This document shows, piece by piece, positions 25,901 through 34,665 of a stretch of 64,000 bases of DNA (position 1 is its first letter; every line of letters starts with the position of its first letter). A program made the translations under genes and the position numbers. Origin of the DNA: Novibacillus thermophilus (GTDB lineage: Bacteria; Bacillota; Bacilli; Thermoactinomycetales; Novibacillaceae); assembly GCF_002005165.1 (NCBI RefSeq), contig NZ_CP019699.1, positions 682,001-746,000 of the forward strand, given 5' to 3'. The notes under the pieces are model-generated. The model was not told where the DNA came from. It did no database searches and saw only the letters and a list, made by a program, of their open reading frames with translations.

Positions 25901-27394
25901 GTGACGAAAATTCAGAACAAGTTAATGCTGTACATGGTGTTTTTAATCGTCTTAATGAGTGCGGTTTCATTTTGGATTTACGTGAGCAGCCAGAAGTCCA
26001 TCCAACAGTACGACGATATTTTGCAGCGCTTTTTGGTGCTCAATGAAATTTCTCAACGAACGCGCGTATTAAACGACTCTCTGGGCCAGTATACGCTGCA
26101 TCCGTCCGACGATTACGTGACCGTGTACGAACAGAATAAAACGTTGTTGTTGGATCAGCGGGAACGGTTGCTGGAAGTCATCCACAATCCGGAAAACCGC
26201 TACTTGTTAAAAAATTACTACCACATGATTGCCTACATGACGCGCAACATGGACAAAGCGTTCGATTTGCTGTCAAAAGGAGATTTTCAGCAGTATGCGT
26301 ACCAGCGCAGTGAAATCGAACAAATGTCCGCGTGGGTGACAGATACGACGTTGGAACTCATTCACATGGAATTGACGAACTACCGTGAATTTTTCAGCGA
26401 TGTCATCGCCCGCAACCGCTATTACCATACGATGGGGGCCGGAGCATCCGCGTTGTTCCTCGTGTTGAGCATCGTGTTTACGTACTTTTTTTCCAACGGC
26501 ATCACACGGCCCATTCGCAGGCTTGCCTTGCAGTCGAGGCAGATCTCCCAGGGCCACTTTAACAGTCCCCCCGTGCCGGTGACGACGAGGGACGAGATCG
26601 GCCTTTTAACGGAGACGTTTAATACGATGAAAAACAGCATTCAAGCTTTCGTGGAAGAGATGAAGGAAAAAGCAGTGCTTGAGCGCAAACTGCAGGAGCA
26701 GACGATCAAAGGGTTAAAAATGGACCGCCTGTTAAAGGAAATGGAATTGAAAACGCTGCAAAACCAGATCAATCCTCACTTTTTGTTTAACACGTTAAAC
26801 ACGCTTTCCAAAATGGCCTACATGGAAGGAGCAGACAAAACAGGAGATTTGACCGTGACGGTTTCCAAGTTGTTTCGTTACAATTTAAAACAGACGGACA
26901 CAGCGGTCACGCTGGCAGACGAACTGGACCACGTCCGGGATTACGTCCAGATCCAAAAGGCACGCTTCGGCGATCGGTTCTCGTTTGAACTCCACGTCGA
27001 GGATGGCTGCATCCGACAAAAGATACCGTGTTTGACGATTCAACCCATCATCGAAAATGCCTTCCATCATGGAATTGATTCCCTTACCCGGGAAGCGGTG
27101 ATTCGGTTAAATGTCTACACAAAGGGAGAGTACGTCGTCATTGAAGTGACGGACAACGGAGTGGGGATGGACGAGGGGACGCTGTCGAATCTCCGCCAAG
27201 GGACGAACCCCTCTTCTCGAGACACGACGGGAATCGGCGTAAGCAATGTCGTGCAGCGGTTACGCCTTTACTACGGATGTGAGCATGTGATGGACATCCA
27301 GTCCCGCAAAGGGGAAGGCACGACCGTTCGACTGTGGCTTCCGGCAGGAAAAGGAAAGGAGGGGCAACATGTACAAACTGTTAATAGCCGATGA
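25901..27394 (+). CDS. YesM-type sensor histidine kinase
   Basis: A 497-residue kinase: helix 1 (KLMLYMVFLIVLMSAVSFWIYV), an extracytoplasmic sensor of about 150 residues, helix 2 near 180-200, a HAMP segment with FFSNGITRPIRRL, a coiled coil, then the His_kinase module with LQNQINPHFLFNTLNTL (phosphoryl His in NPHFLFN) and an ATPase domain with IIENAFHHGI and DNGVGM. GTG start after GAGGGGAAGAGG. It overlaps the response-regulator gene by 26 bases. The YesMN family usually senses sugars or plant polymers and switches on a nearby sugar ABC transporter, as found here. Confidence 0.94.
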   Translation: MTKIQNKLMLYMVFLIVLMSAVSFWIYVSSQKSIQQYDDILQRFLVLNEISQRTRVLNDSLGQYTLHPSDDYVTVYEQNKTLLLDQRERLLEVIHNPENRYLLKNYYHMIAYMTRNMDKAFDLLSKGDFQQYAYQRSEIEQMSAWVTDTTLELIHMELTNYREFFSDVIARNRYYHTMGAGASALFLVLSIVFTYFFSNGITRPIRRLALQSRQISQGHFNSPPVPVTTRDEIGLLTETFNTMKNSIQAFVEEMKEKAVLERKLQEQTIKGLKMDRLLKEMELKTLQNQINPHFLFNTLNTLSKMAYMEGADKTGDLTVTVSKLFRYNLKQTDTAVTLADELDHVRDYVQIQKARFGDRFSFELHVEDGCIRQKIPCLTIQPIIENAFHHGIDSLTREAVIRLNVYTKGEYVVIEVTDNGVGMDEGTLSNLRQGTNPSSRDTTGIGVSNVVQRLRLYYGCEHVMDIQSRKGEGTTVRLWLPAGKGKEGQHVQTVNSR

Positions 27395-28958
27395 CGAGCA
27401 GATCGAGCGAAGCGGCCTCAGAATGATGGTAGAGCGGTCGCACCCTGCCGTCGAAGTCGTGGGGGAAGCCGCCAATGGGCGGGAAGCCGTGGAGGCAGTG
27501 GAGCGGCACCATCCGGACATCGTCACCATGGATATTAAAATGCCCGGCATCGACGGCTTGCAGGCGTCCCGTGAAATTTTAAAGCGGCACCCGTCGACGA
27601 AAATCGTCATTTTATCGGCTTACGATACGTTTGCTTACGCCCAAGAGGCGATACAGCTGGGGATTAAAGATTATGTGTTAAAACCGTACAAGAAGGAAGA
27701 GATCGCCAAAGTTTTGAACCGAATCGTGCACATCATCGAAAAAGAAAGGACTGAACAAGCGGAGAAGTTGGCGCTTACTGAACGTTACCACACCATCCTC
27801 CCCCTGGCCGAAACCGAGTGGATGGCGACGGTTATTTTTGGGCACGTGCACGAAGTCTCAGAACGAGAGCTGAGCCGTCTGCTCAATATTCACGAAACAG
27901 GCGGAGGGTACATCCTGTTGCTCCGCGTCTGGCGAAAAGATCACGCCCCCGTTTGCGCTGAACATCGAGAGAAAATGTACACGATGGTGAAAAAGCAGTT
28001 GAAACAACTGGCAGTCTGCCTCGTCGGGCCGCTGATCGGCCAACAAATACCGATTGCCGTGTTTGAAAGTGAAAAGAAGACAGAGGGCTTGTCCCACCGG
28101 AGCAAAGCGATGCAGTTGTTCCGGACATTTTCCCGCCGCCTACAGACGCAAAGGATCGACTCGAACCTTTGTTACGCTGGAGGGGTTGGACGTTTCGTCG
28201 AAAATGTGCAATCGATGCGTTACTCTTACCAGGAGGCGCTGTTAGCGCTGCGCCGTATCCACCGGCACCAACAACTGTGTTTTTACGAAGATGTCGAGCG
28301 GTCAAAACCGGGCACGGGCCAATGGCTGTTGCACAAAGAAAAACAGCTGCTGGAAGCTGTACGGCAAGGTGACACAGAAACGGGAGTGCGCCTGTTTGAC
28401 GAGTTTTTCGACCGCGTTGTGGAGTTCACCGGACACAGCGTTGAAGACATCCGCCGTTACCTGTCGGAACTGTTCGTCGTGTTGTTGCGCGTAAGCGGCG
28501 ATGTCGGTACTCCCGACGGTACGTACACGCGATTCGATGCGTTCTCCGCTGTGGAAGAGATGCGGGAGACGGCCATCCTCCGCCTGCGACAAATCGTGCA
28601 CACGGTGAAGGACCGGTTGGAACAGCAGCATCAAAGTTATTTTGACAAAGCGAAAGCGTATTTGGACGACCACTTTCAAGGCAACGTGACGTTGGAAGCG
28701 GTTGCCGGACACGTCGGACTGAGTACGTATTACTTCAGTAAACTGTTCAAAGAGCGAGCCGGTGTCACGTTTATCGACTATCTCACGCAACTTCGCGTCG
28801 AAAAAGCGAAACACCTATTATTAACGTCTGATCAAAGCTTAAAAGAGATCTGTTTTGAAGTCGGGTACCGGGACCCGAACTACTTCAGCCGCGTTTTCAA
28901 AAAAACGACTGGCGTAACACCCTCCGCTTTTCGGCGCCAGGGGCACAAAAAAGTATAG
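27369..28958 (+). CDS. YesN-type response regulator with AraC DNA-binding domain
   Basis: A 529-residue regulator. Residues 1-120 form a receiver domain (YKLLIADDEQIER; phospho-acceptor Asp55 in VTMDIKMPG; KPYKKEE with the conserved Lys). A long middle domain (about 130-415) of the YesN kind follows, and the last 100 residues are an AraC double helix-turn-helix (LEAVAGHVGLSTYYFSKLFKE and EICFEVGYRDPNYFSRVFKK). It is coupled to the kinase by gene overlap and probably activates the ABC transporter operon that begins 155 bases downstream. Confidence 0.95.
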   Translation: MYKLLIADDEQIERSGLRMMVERSHPAVEVVGEAANGREAVEAVERHHPDIVTMDIKMPGIDGLQASREILKRHPSTKIVILSAYDTFAYAQEAIQLGIKDYVLKPYKKEEIAKVLNRIVHIIEKERTEQAEKLALTERYHTILPLAETEWMATVIFGHVHEVSERELSRLLNIHETGGGYILLLRVWRKDHAPVCAEHREKMYTMVKKQLKQLAVCLVGPLIGQQIPIAVFESEKKTEGLSHRSKAMQLFRTFSRRLQTQRIDSNLCYAGGVGRFVENVQSMRYSYQEALLALRRIHRHQQLCFYEDVERSKPGTGQWLLHKEKQLLEAVRQGDTETGVRLFDEFFDRVVEFTGHSVEDIRRYLSELFVVLLRVSGDVGTPDGTYTRFDAFSAVEEMRETAILRLRQIVHTVKDRLEQQHQSYFDKAKAYLDDHFQGNVTLEAVAGHVGLSTYYFSKLFKERAGVTFIDYLTQLRVEKAKHLLLTSDQSLKEICFEVGYRDPNYFSRVFKKTTGVTPSAFRRQGHKKV

Positions 28959-28980
28959 AACATCGCAACAAAATGCTAGA

Positions 28981-29087
28981 CTTTTCTGCAAGGTAACAAG
29001 ATCAGACAGAAAAAGACAATAAAGTGAAGGCATTAAGAACACTCATGATGGCCAGTCTTTTGTAAGGTTGTAATGAAAGCCTATACA
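28981..29087 (+). promoter_or_regulatory. Promoter and candidate AraC-type operator of the sugar ABC operon
   Basis: TTGTAA (29060-29065) and TATACA (29082-29087) with a 16-base spacer form a promoter just ahead of the binding-protein gene. CTTTTCTGCAAGGT (28981-28994) and CTTTTGTAAGGT (29057-29068) look like a degenerate repeated half-site about 75 bases apart, the second overlapping the -35 box, as expected for an AraC-type activator. Confidence 0.5.
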
Positions 29088-29113
29088 CTCAGAAAAAGGG
29101 AGGGACTACTGCC

Positions 29114-30451
29114 ATGAAGCGTCACAAGGGGATGACGTGGCTGGCCCTGTTTTTTGCGTTTGCACTTGTGCTCGCCGCCTGTAGCTCCGGTGAAACGGGA
29201 GGTGAGGAAGGTGGCGGCACCGAAGAAAGTAATGGGCAAGAGACAGAAGGAAGCGAAAGCACTGAATCAAGTGGGTCTGTCGAAATTTTCAGCTGGTGGA
29301 CGGGAGCCGGTGAAGAGGCCGGATTGCTGGCGTTGATCGATTTGTTCCAGGAGCAGCATCCAGAGATCGAGGTCGTCAACGCCGCGGTGGCCGGAGGAGC
29401 CGGAACAAATGCGAAGGCTGTTCTGGCCAGCCGCATGCAGGCCGACGACCCGCCGGGGACGTTCCAAGTTCACGGTGGTTCCGAATTGAATGACGGCTGG
29501 GTTGCCGCCGACAAAATGGAGCCACTTAACGACCTTTTCGAAGCAGAAGGGTGGATGGACAAATTTCCGCAAGACTTGATTGACCTCGTCAGCAAAGACG
29601 GCAACATTTACTCGGTTCCTGTCAACATTCACCGCGGCAATGTAATTTTTTACAACACAAAAGTGTTTGAAGAAAACGGGTTGGAACCTCCGACGACGTT
29701 TGACGAATTTTTTGCCGTGGCGGAAGAGTTGAAGAAAGCCGGTGTGACTCCCCTTTCCCTCGGGGATAAAGAACCGTGGACCGCGACGCAAATTCTTGAA
29801 AATGTCGCACTGGGGGTTCTCGGCCCGGACAAATACAACCAACTGTGGTCAGGCGAACTGAAATTTGACAGCCCGGAATTTCGGGAAGCGGTGGACATTT
29901 TCAACAAGATGTTGACGTACATCAATGAAGACCACGCAGCCCGAAATTGGCAGGACGCGGCACAGCTCGTCGCCGACGGGGAAGCGGGAATGAACATAAT
30001 GGGCGACTGGGCGAAAGGGTACTTCACGACTGATCTAGAACTGACGGCGAACGAAGACTTCGGCTGGATCGAAACGCCGGAAACGGACGGGGAGTTCATG
30101 GTCATCACGGACACGTTCGGATTGCCGAAAAACGTCGAAAATCCCGATGCCGTCAAACAATTTTTGTCGTTCCTCGGATCGGTCGAAGCGCAAGACACGT
30201 TCAATCCGCTGAAAGGGTCGATTCCAGCTAGAATCGACGCAGATCCTTCCAAATACGACGAGTACGGACAGGAGACGATGGAGGACTTTAAAGACAGTGT
30301 CTTGACGCCGAGCCTAGCCCACGGTTCGGCTGCACCTGAAGGATTTTTGACGCAGGCGAACCAGGCGGTCAACGTGTTCGTCACGCAAGGGGATGTGGAT
30401 CAGCTGATACAGTCGCTGGAAGATGCAGCAAGCGCCCACAATATGCGCTAA
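29114..30451 (+). CDS. CUT1 sugar ABC transporter substrate-binding lipoprotein
   Basis: A 445-residue extracytoplasmic solute-binding protein. The signal peptide ends in the lipobox LAAC (Cys23), then a Ser/Glu/Gly-rich linker (about 25-55) precedes the binding domain with VEIFSWWTGAGEEAGL. The domain order is that of family 1 binding proteins for oligosaccharides (for example DTFGLPKNVENPDAVKQFL near the hinge). It delivers a sugar to the two permeases downstream. Ribosome site AAAGGGAGGG. Confidence 0.94.
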   Translation: MKRHKGMTWLALFFAFALVLAACSSGETGGEEGGGTEESNGQETEGSESTESSGSVEIFSWWTGAGEEAGLLALIDLFQEQHPEIEVVNAAVAGGAGTNAKAVLASRMQADDPPGTFQVHGGSELNDGWVAADKMEPLNDLFEAEGWMDKFPQDLIDLVSKDGNIYSVPVNIHRGNVIFYNTKVFEENGLEPPTTFDEFFAVAEELKKAGVTPLSLGDKEPWTATQILENVALGVLGPDKYNQLWSGELKFDSPEFREAVDIFNKMLTYINEDHAARNWQDAAQLVADGEAGMNIMGDWAKGYFTTDLELTANEDFGWIETPETDGEFMVITDTFGLPKNVENPDAVKQFLSFLGSVEAQDTFNPLKGSIPARIDADPSKYDEYGQETMEDFKDSVLTPSLAHGSAAPEGFLTQANQAVNVFVTQGDVDQLIQSLEDAASAHNMR

Positions 30452-30606
30452 ATACGGAAACGCGGCAGGAACGCTGCTGCGTTTTCGTCCTAGATCGCGC
30501 CGGGTTTGAACACAATTTGTTACCGTTTCCGCAAGGACTCCTCTCTACTTTTGGACCGATTTGCGGTTTACGGCGAGAAACGGAAGAGGTGGTGACAGGC
30601 CAACAG

Positions 30607-31524
30607 ATGAAATCGTCGTCAGAGAAGTATCTGCCGCTTTTGTTTTTGGCGCCTTCCGTTCTGGCTGTTGCGGTTTTTGTTTACGGGTTTATCAGTTGGA
30701 CCGGTTACGTGTCCCTCAGCAACTGGAGGTCCCTCGTGCCGGATGTTTCCTTCGCCGGATTTCACAATTACGTGACCCTTTTTCAGGACTTCCGGTTTCA
30801 ATCGGACTTGCGCAATACGTTGGTCTTTACCGTCTTGTTCATTTTGGGCACCCTTGGGTTAGGTTTTCTGCTGGCGGTCCTCATTGATCAAAAACTGCGG
30901 TTCGAGTCTTTTTTTCGGAACGTGTTTTTGTTTCCAATGGCGCTGTCATTCGTCGTGACGGGGGTCGTGTGGCAGTGGGTATTGAACCCGAGCAGCGGGG
31001 TCAATCTGTTGCTGCAAAAGATGGGTGTTGACAACGTGCCCAAATGGTATACAGATACGACCATCGCCTTCGGTATTCCCCTAGGAGAGATCGAGTTCGG
31101 GATACCGCTGGCTATCATCGCCGTCATTTTGGCCGCAGTATGGCAAATGACGGGATTTTCGCTGGCGATGTATCTGGCCGGCTTGCGGGCCATTCCCGAA
31201 GAACTGCGCGAAGCCGCCCGCGTGGACGGGGCGTCAGAATCCCAGATATACCGCAAAATCGTGTTTCCGATGCTCATGCCTATCACGATAAGTATTTCGA
31301 TCATGATGGCGCACATTTCGCTCAAAATTTTCGATCTCATCTACGCTATGACCGGGCCAGGCAGCAACTTTGTCACGGATGTCCCGGGAGTGTACATGTT
31401 TGAGACGACCTTTCGGGCGAATAACTACGCCAACGGCGCCGCAATCGCCATGATCATGCTCTTCATGGTGGCCCTGTTTATGGTGCCGTACTTGATCTCC
31501 AACCGGAAGGGGGATGCCCGGTGA
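30607..31524 (+). CDS. CUT1 sugar ABC permease, MalF-like
   Basis: About 305 residues with six spans, starting at ATG 30607 ([17 protein letters not shown]) or possibly GTG 30592, which sits closer to GGAAGAG. The EAA loop [25 protein letters not shown], shown here in parts EAARVDGA and KIVFPML, contacts the ATPase. It forms a heterodimer with the permease that follows, whose GTG overlaps its stop codon. There is no ATPase gene in the operon, as usual for CUT1 systems that share a MsmX-type ATPase encoded elsewhere. Confidence 0.92.
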   Translation: MKSSSEKYLPLLFLAPSVLAVAVFVYGFISWTGYVSLSNWRSLVPDVSFAGFHNYVTLFQDFRFQSDLRNTLVFTVLFILGTLGLGFLLAVLIDQKLRFESFFRNVFLFPMALSFVVTGVVWQWVLNPSSGVNLLLQKMGVDNVPKWYTDTTIAFGIPLGEIEFGIPLAIIAVILAAVWQMTGFSLAMYLAGLRAIPEELREAARVDGASESQIYRKIVFPMLMPITISISIMMAHISLKIFDLIYAMTGPGSNFVTDVPGVYMFETTFRANNYANGAAIAMIMLFMVALFMVPYLISNRKGDAR

Positions 31525-32345
31525 GGCTTGCACGCGGATTGAAGCGGGGGGCGGTGTACGCTGTTCTCACCGTTTTCGCTGTCGCCTTCTTGACCCCCGT
31601 CTATGTGATGGTGGTGACGAGCTTTAAACCGCCGTCTGCAGCGTCCCTGGACGCCATGTGGCAACTGCCTGACACGCTGTCGTGGGAAGGGTACCGCATC
31701 GCCCTGGAAAAGCTATTGCCCAGCTTCCTCAACAGTGTGTACCTGGCGGTGCCGGCCACGCTTCTCTCGGCTCTACTCGGATCTCTGAACGGATACGTTC
31801 TCTCGAAGTGGAAATTTAAGGGATCGGAATGGCTGTTTACGGCCATGTTGTTCGGGATGTTCATTCCGTACCAGAGTATTTTAATTCCGCTCTTGCAGTT
31901 TTTGCAGAGTATCGGGCTGTACAACACCATTCCGGGCTTGATCCTCGTCCACGTCGTCTACGGCATTCCGATCACGACACTCATATTCCGCAATTTTTAT
32001 GCGCAAATTCCGGATGAACTGTTGGAAGCGGGGAAAATAGACGGTACCGGTTTTATAGGGATCTACCGTTCTATCGTGTTACCACTCTCTGTCCCCGGGT
32101 TTGTCGTCGTCTGCATCTGGCAGTTTACAAACATTTGGAACGAGTTTCTGTTTGCGGTGACCATTACGAGCGTCGGGTCTCAACCGGTTATGGTCGCCTT
32201 GCAAAACTTGTCCGGCAGCCAAATCGTTCAGTGGAACGTCCAAATGGCGGCAGCCCTCCTGGCCGCCTTGCCCACGCTCATCGTGTACATCTTACTGGGC
32301 AAGTATTTCATCCGCGGGTTGCTGGCCGGTTCGGTGAAAGGGTGA
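31521..32345 (+). CDS. CUT1 sugar ABC permease, MalG-like
   Basis: A 274-residue permease with six spans. It begins [20 protein letters not shown] and has the [15 protein letters not shown] stretch and the EAA loop [23 protein letters not shown] (core EAGKIDGTG). GTG start inside the stop codon of the previous gene (GTGA). It is the last gene of the operon; no glycoside hydrolase accompanies the transporter, so the sugar cannot be guessed. Confidence 0.93.
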   Translation: MRLARGLKRGAVYAVLTVFAVAFLTPVYVMVVTSFKPPSAASLDAMWQLPDTLSWEGYRIALEKLLPSFLNSVYLAVPATLLSALLGSLNGYVLSKWKFKGSEWLFTAMLFGMFIPYQSILIPLLQFLQSIGLYNTIPGLILVHVVYGIPITTLIFRNFYAQIPDELLEAGKIDGTGFIGIYRSIVLPLSVPGFVVVCIWQFTNIWNEFLFAVTITSVGSQPVMVALQNLSGSQIVQWNVQMAAALLAALPTLIVYILLGKYFIRGLLAGSVKG

Positions 32346-32622
32346 GGGACGTTTGACGATTGGCTCGTTTGGTTACATCGGAATGGATGTGACGAGAATG
32401 TAGCCACCTACGGAATCGTATCCCTGGCCGACAACTTCCTGAAATTGGCAGGTATCCGTCGGCTGCTGTAAGAGGGGGATTCGTTAGATGCAAGTCAGGC
32501 GAAGGAAATGGTTCATTTTCCTGCGCCTGATTCAATTTAGGGGCTTTTGAGGCAACTCCCTTTCGCCACGTCGTATGCTTTTCACCGCTTTGGCTCGATA
32601 GCGGTTATGCCGCTTGAGCGAC
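32346..32622. other. Intergenic region with hairpin
   Basis: No gene with a usable start. After the permease stop the same frame stays open for 39 codons (DDWLVWLHRNGCDENVATYG ... LAGIRRLL) without ATG, GTG or TTG, which could be a gene remnant or chance. A hairpin at 32495-32530 (TCAGGCGAAGGAAAT / ATTTTCCTGCGCCTGA) may end the ABC operon but has a poor T tract. Confidence 0.35.
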
Positions 32623-33159
32623 TTACGTTCCGACGTAAAACTGCGGATTTGAAAACCGGGCGAAGGCACAAATGACCACATCGCGAAACATGGTAACGCG
32701 CGTAATGCGATGATTGGTCAACACACCGATTGCCCCCTCCCTCTTTTTGATGTCGTGCCCGCCGGCCCATCGGTCCATAACCGGACCGAGTTCTCTCCCC
32801 TCCCGTAACTCCTGGGCGATGGTATCCGGGAGTTGAACTCTGTGTCCGCCGCCGATGCCGACGACCCCGTCTTTGCTCACGACAGCCCCCCAATTGCACA
32901 CGAATAGGCCGTATGGGGTCTCCACCACCCCTCCTTCCAGACCGATACCAAAGTCGACCACTTCCCCGTCCTGGGCGTTCAAACTGTTTTCTGCCCGGTG
33001 GATGGCGCCTTCAATCGTCTCTTCATCTGTAAACGGTTGTGCGGAGACGCCAGTCTCCACGTCCACCCCGGTTATGTTCGCTTCCAGCCCCATTTTTTCG
33101 AACGCAGTATGTACCGCTTCGATTTTGGCCGGATTGTGGGACCCGACTACTACACGCAT
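32623..33159 (-). CDS. YjjX/DUF84 family inosine/xanthosine triphosphatase
   Basis: A 178-residue protein from ATG 33159, which follows CAGGAGGAATGGTGT. It begins RVVVGSHNPAKIEAV, the nucleotide-binding SxNPAK motif of the ITPase-like fold, has FTDEETIEGAIHRA near residue 43, and DFGIGLEGGV near 70. Members hydrolyse (d)ITP and XTP to protect nucleic acids from deaminated purines. It ends with a typical REGAIGVLTNHRITR stretch. A single-gene unit, divergent from the NlpC/P60 gene. Confidence 0.92.
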   Translation of the reverse strand: MRVVVGSHNPAKIEAVHTAFEKMGLEANITGVDVETGVSAQPFTDEETIEGAIHRAENSLNAQDGEVVDFGIGLEGGVVETPYGLFVCNWGAVVSKDGVVGIGGGHRVQLPDTIAQELREGRELGPVMDRWAGGHDIKKREGAIGVLTNHRITRVTMFRDVVICAFARFSNPQFYVGT

Positions 33160-33374
33160 ACACCATTCCTCCTGCTCGTGTGGGCGACAATCGCGTCGTG
33201 AATGTACCACAATTCATTGACAACGATAGTTTTACTGGAAAAGTTACCGAAAAATGACTGGAAATTATCTGGTAACATTTACATCGCCCACGGCTCTTGT
33301 CTTCATGTTACCATGTACAATGTCTCGGTGCAGGTTCAACCGAAGCAACATTGAGAGGAGAAGGAGGAAGAGAC

Positions 33375-34133
33375 ATGTTTCGCAAAAAAAGATACAAAAA
33401 GGTGATGCTCCTATCGCTTGCCTTCGCACTTGCCATAAGTTCATTCTCTCTGTTAAGTGGACAAGCTGAGGCTGCAAGTGCGATGGACCTATTCAAACGT
33501 GTGTACAAGCAAGCGACAGGGGCCGAATTTAACGGCTTTCACTCGGGGTCAAAAACGAAGCAACCGGTGCAACCTCAACCCGTCGAGGTGAGCCAACCGG
33601 ATCCGGTGGAAACGCCTCAGCCAGAACTGCCGGAAACTGGATCTGACGAATTGCCGCCATCTGAGCCTGTACAGCCGGAACCGGTGCAACCGGTAAACCC
33701 TCAACCTGTCGAGTCTCAACCTGATCCTGAACAGGAAACGGAAGCCGGCCATTCGAGTGTCGCGGACAAGATCATCAAAACAGGGGAAAAATATTTGGGA
33801 ACACCGTACAAGTACGGAGCCCCTTATGGGCAGACGAACACGTTTGATTGTTCGTCCTTCACGAAAACCGTGTTTGCTGAAAATGGGATCACGTTGCCGC
33901 GCAGTTCTCGACAGCAAGCACAGGTTGGAACGCCTGTTTCCAAAAACAATTTGCAAAAGGGCGATCTGATCTTTACCAGTACGAGCTACTCCAGCAACAT
34001 CTCCCATGTGGCTATCTACGCTGGAAACGGAAAAGTGTTACACACGTACGGTCCAGGCGGCGTGCGTTACGACACCTTTAAGGGCAGCTGGTTGGACCGG
34101 GCGTTCATTACCGCACGCCGGGTCATTGACTGA
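33375..34133 (+). CDS. Secreted NlpC/P60 cell-wall hydrolase with Pro-rich linker
   Basis: A 252-residue exported protein; ATG 33375 follows GAGAAGGAGG. The signal peptide (about 1-34) ends at QAEAAS. Residues about 60-130 form a low-complexity linker rich in PVQP, PQPV and PEP units with Glu and Asp. The C-terminal NlpC/P60 domain (about 135-252) shows YLGTPYKYG, the catalytic Cys in TFDCSSFTK, and the catalytic His in ISHVAIYAG. It should cut peptide stems of peptidoglycan (D-Glu/diamino acid bond). Upstream, GGTAACAT (33271) and ATGTTACC (33305) are an inverted pair of unknown use. Confidence 0.92.
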   Translation: MFRKKRYKKVMLLSLAFALAISSFSLLSGQAEAASAMDLFKRVYKQATGAEFNGFHSGSKTKQPVQPQPVEVSQPDPVETPQPELPETGSDELPPSEPVQPEPVQPVNPQPVESQPDPEQETEAGHSSVADKIIKTGEKYLGTPYKYGAPYGQTNTFDCSSFTKTVFAENGITLPRSSRQQAQVGTPVSKNNLQKGDLIFTSTSYSSNISHVAIYAGNGKVLHTYGPGGVRYDTFKGSWLDRAFITARRVID

Positions 34134-34161
34134 TGTGACGCAAGACTTGTGCAAGTGTGTT

Positions 34162-34206
34162 CACCCCTTCAGCAGGAAAGGATTTCTGCTGAAGGGGTGT
34201 TTCTCT
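34162..34206. terminator. Terminator after the NlpC/P60 gene
   Basis: CACCCCTTCAGCAG / CTGCTGAAGGGGTG perfect 14-bp stem with TTTCTCTTT on the plus side. It also abuts the stop codon of the convergent membrane-protein gene, so it may serve both. Confidence 0.85.
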
Positions 34207-34632
34207 TTACGACTCTATGTGCGCCCGCTTGATGTGACTGGAGCCGAACCAGGCGGCAAAGGCAAAGATGAGGTAAATCGCCTGAGTCGCTTGCGGACCT
34301 TGCAACAAAACCTGTATGCCGATCCCCAAGCCTAAAGCCGGGATGACCAACAAAGCCGTGCGCAACACGCGTTCGATGCCTGTTTGCGGAGAAATGGGCC
34401 ACACCTTTGCAAACAGTATTCCGAGCGCGACACCCAACCCTGATACAGTGAAGAGGTGCAAAATGACGGTCGGCGTTGGAAACGGCCAACCTGCGGCATA
34501 GTGACCCGTGAGGTAGAACAACTCCAAAAATAAGGTAATGCCCAACACTTTGCGGAAAGCCCGTACATCCAGTCGGGGGTGGATCAAGTACAGACCTAAA
34601 GTGAGGCCAGCATAGACGAATGCTCCTGTCAG
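34207..34632 (-). CDS. Small four-helix membrane protein, possible CTG start
   Basis: A hydrophobic protein with about four spans (VILHLFTVSGLGVALGILFA, LLVIPALGLGIGIQVLL and others); no family recognised. A TTG at 34587 would begin inside the first helix. The same frame continues upstream without a stop as TGAFVYAGLTLGLYLIHP, completing that helix, to a CTG at 34632 placed 7 bases after GAGGAGG. There is no ATG, GTG or TTG in that extension. So the start is probably CTG (141 residues), or an error hides a standard start. Confidence 0.55.
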   Translation of the reverse strand: MTGAFVYAGLTLGLYLIHPRLDVRAFRKVLGITLFLELFYLTGHYAAGWPFPTPTVILHLFTVSGLGVALGILFAKVWPISPQTGIERVLRTALLVIPALGLGIGIQVLLQGPQATQAIYLIFAFAAWFGSSHIKRAHIES

Positions 34633-34665
34633 TGGAACCCCTCCTCTCTCAGCCAGCCGTTCCCT

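Noticed and set aside
33549-33750. Pro-rich repeats in the NlpC/P60 gene as a possible DNA repeat array
   Set aside because: The units vary in length and sequence and simply encode a Pro/Gln/Glu linker; not CRISPR-like and not a clean tandem repeat.
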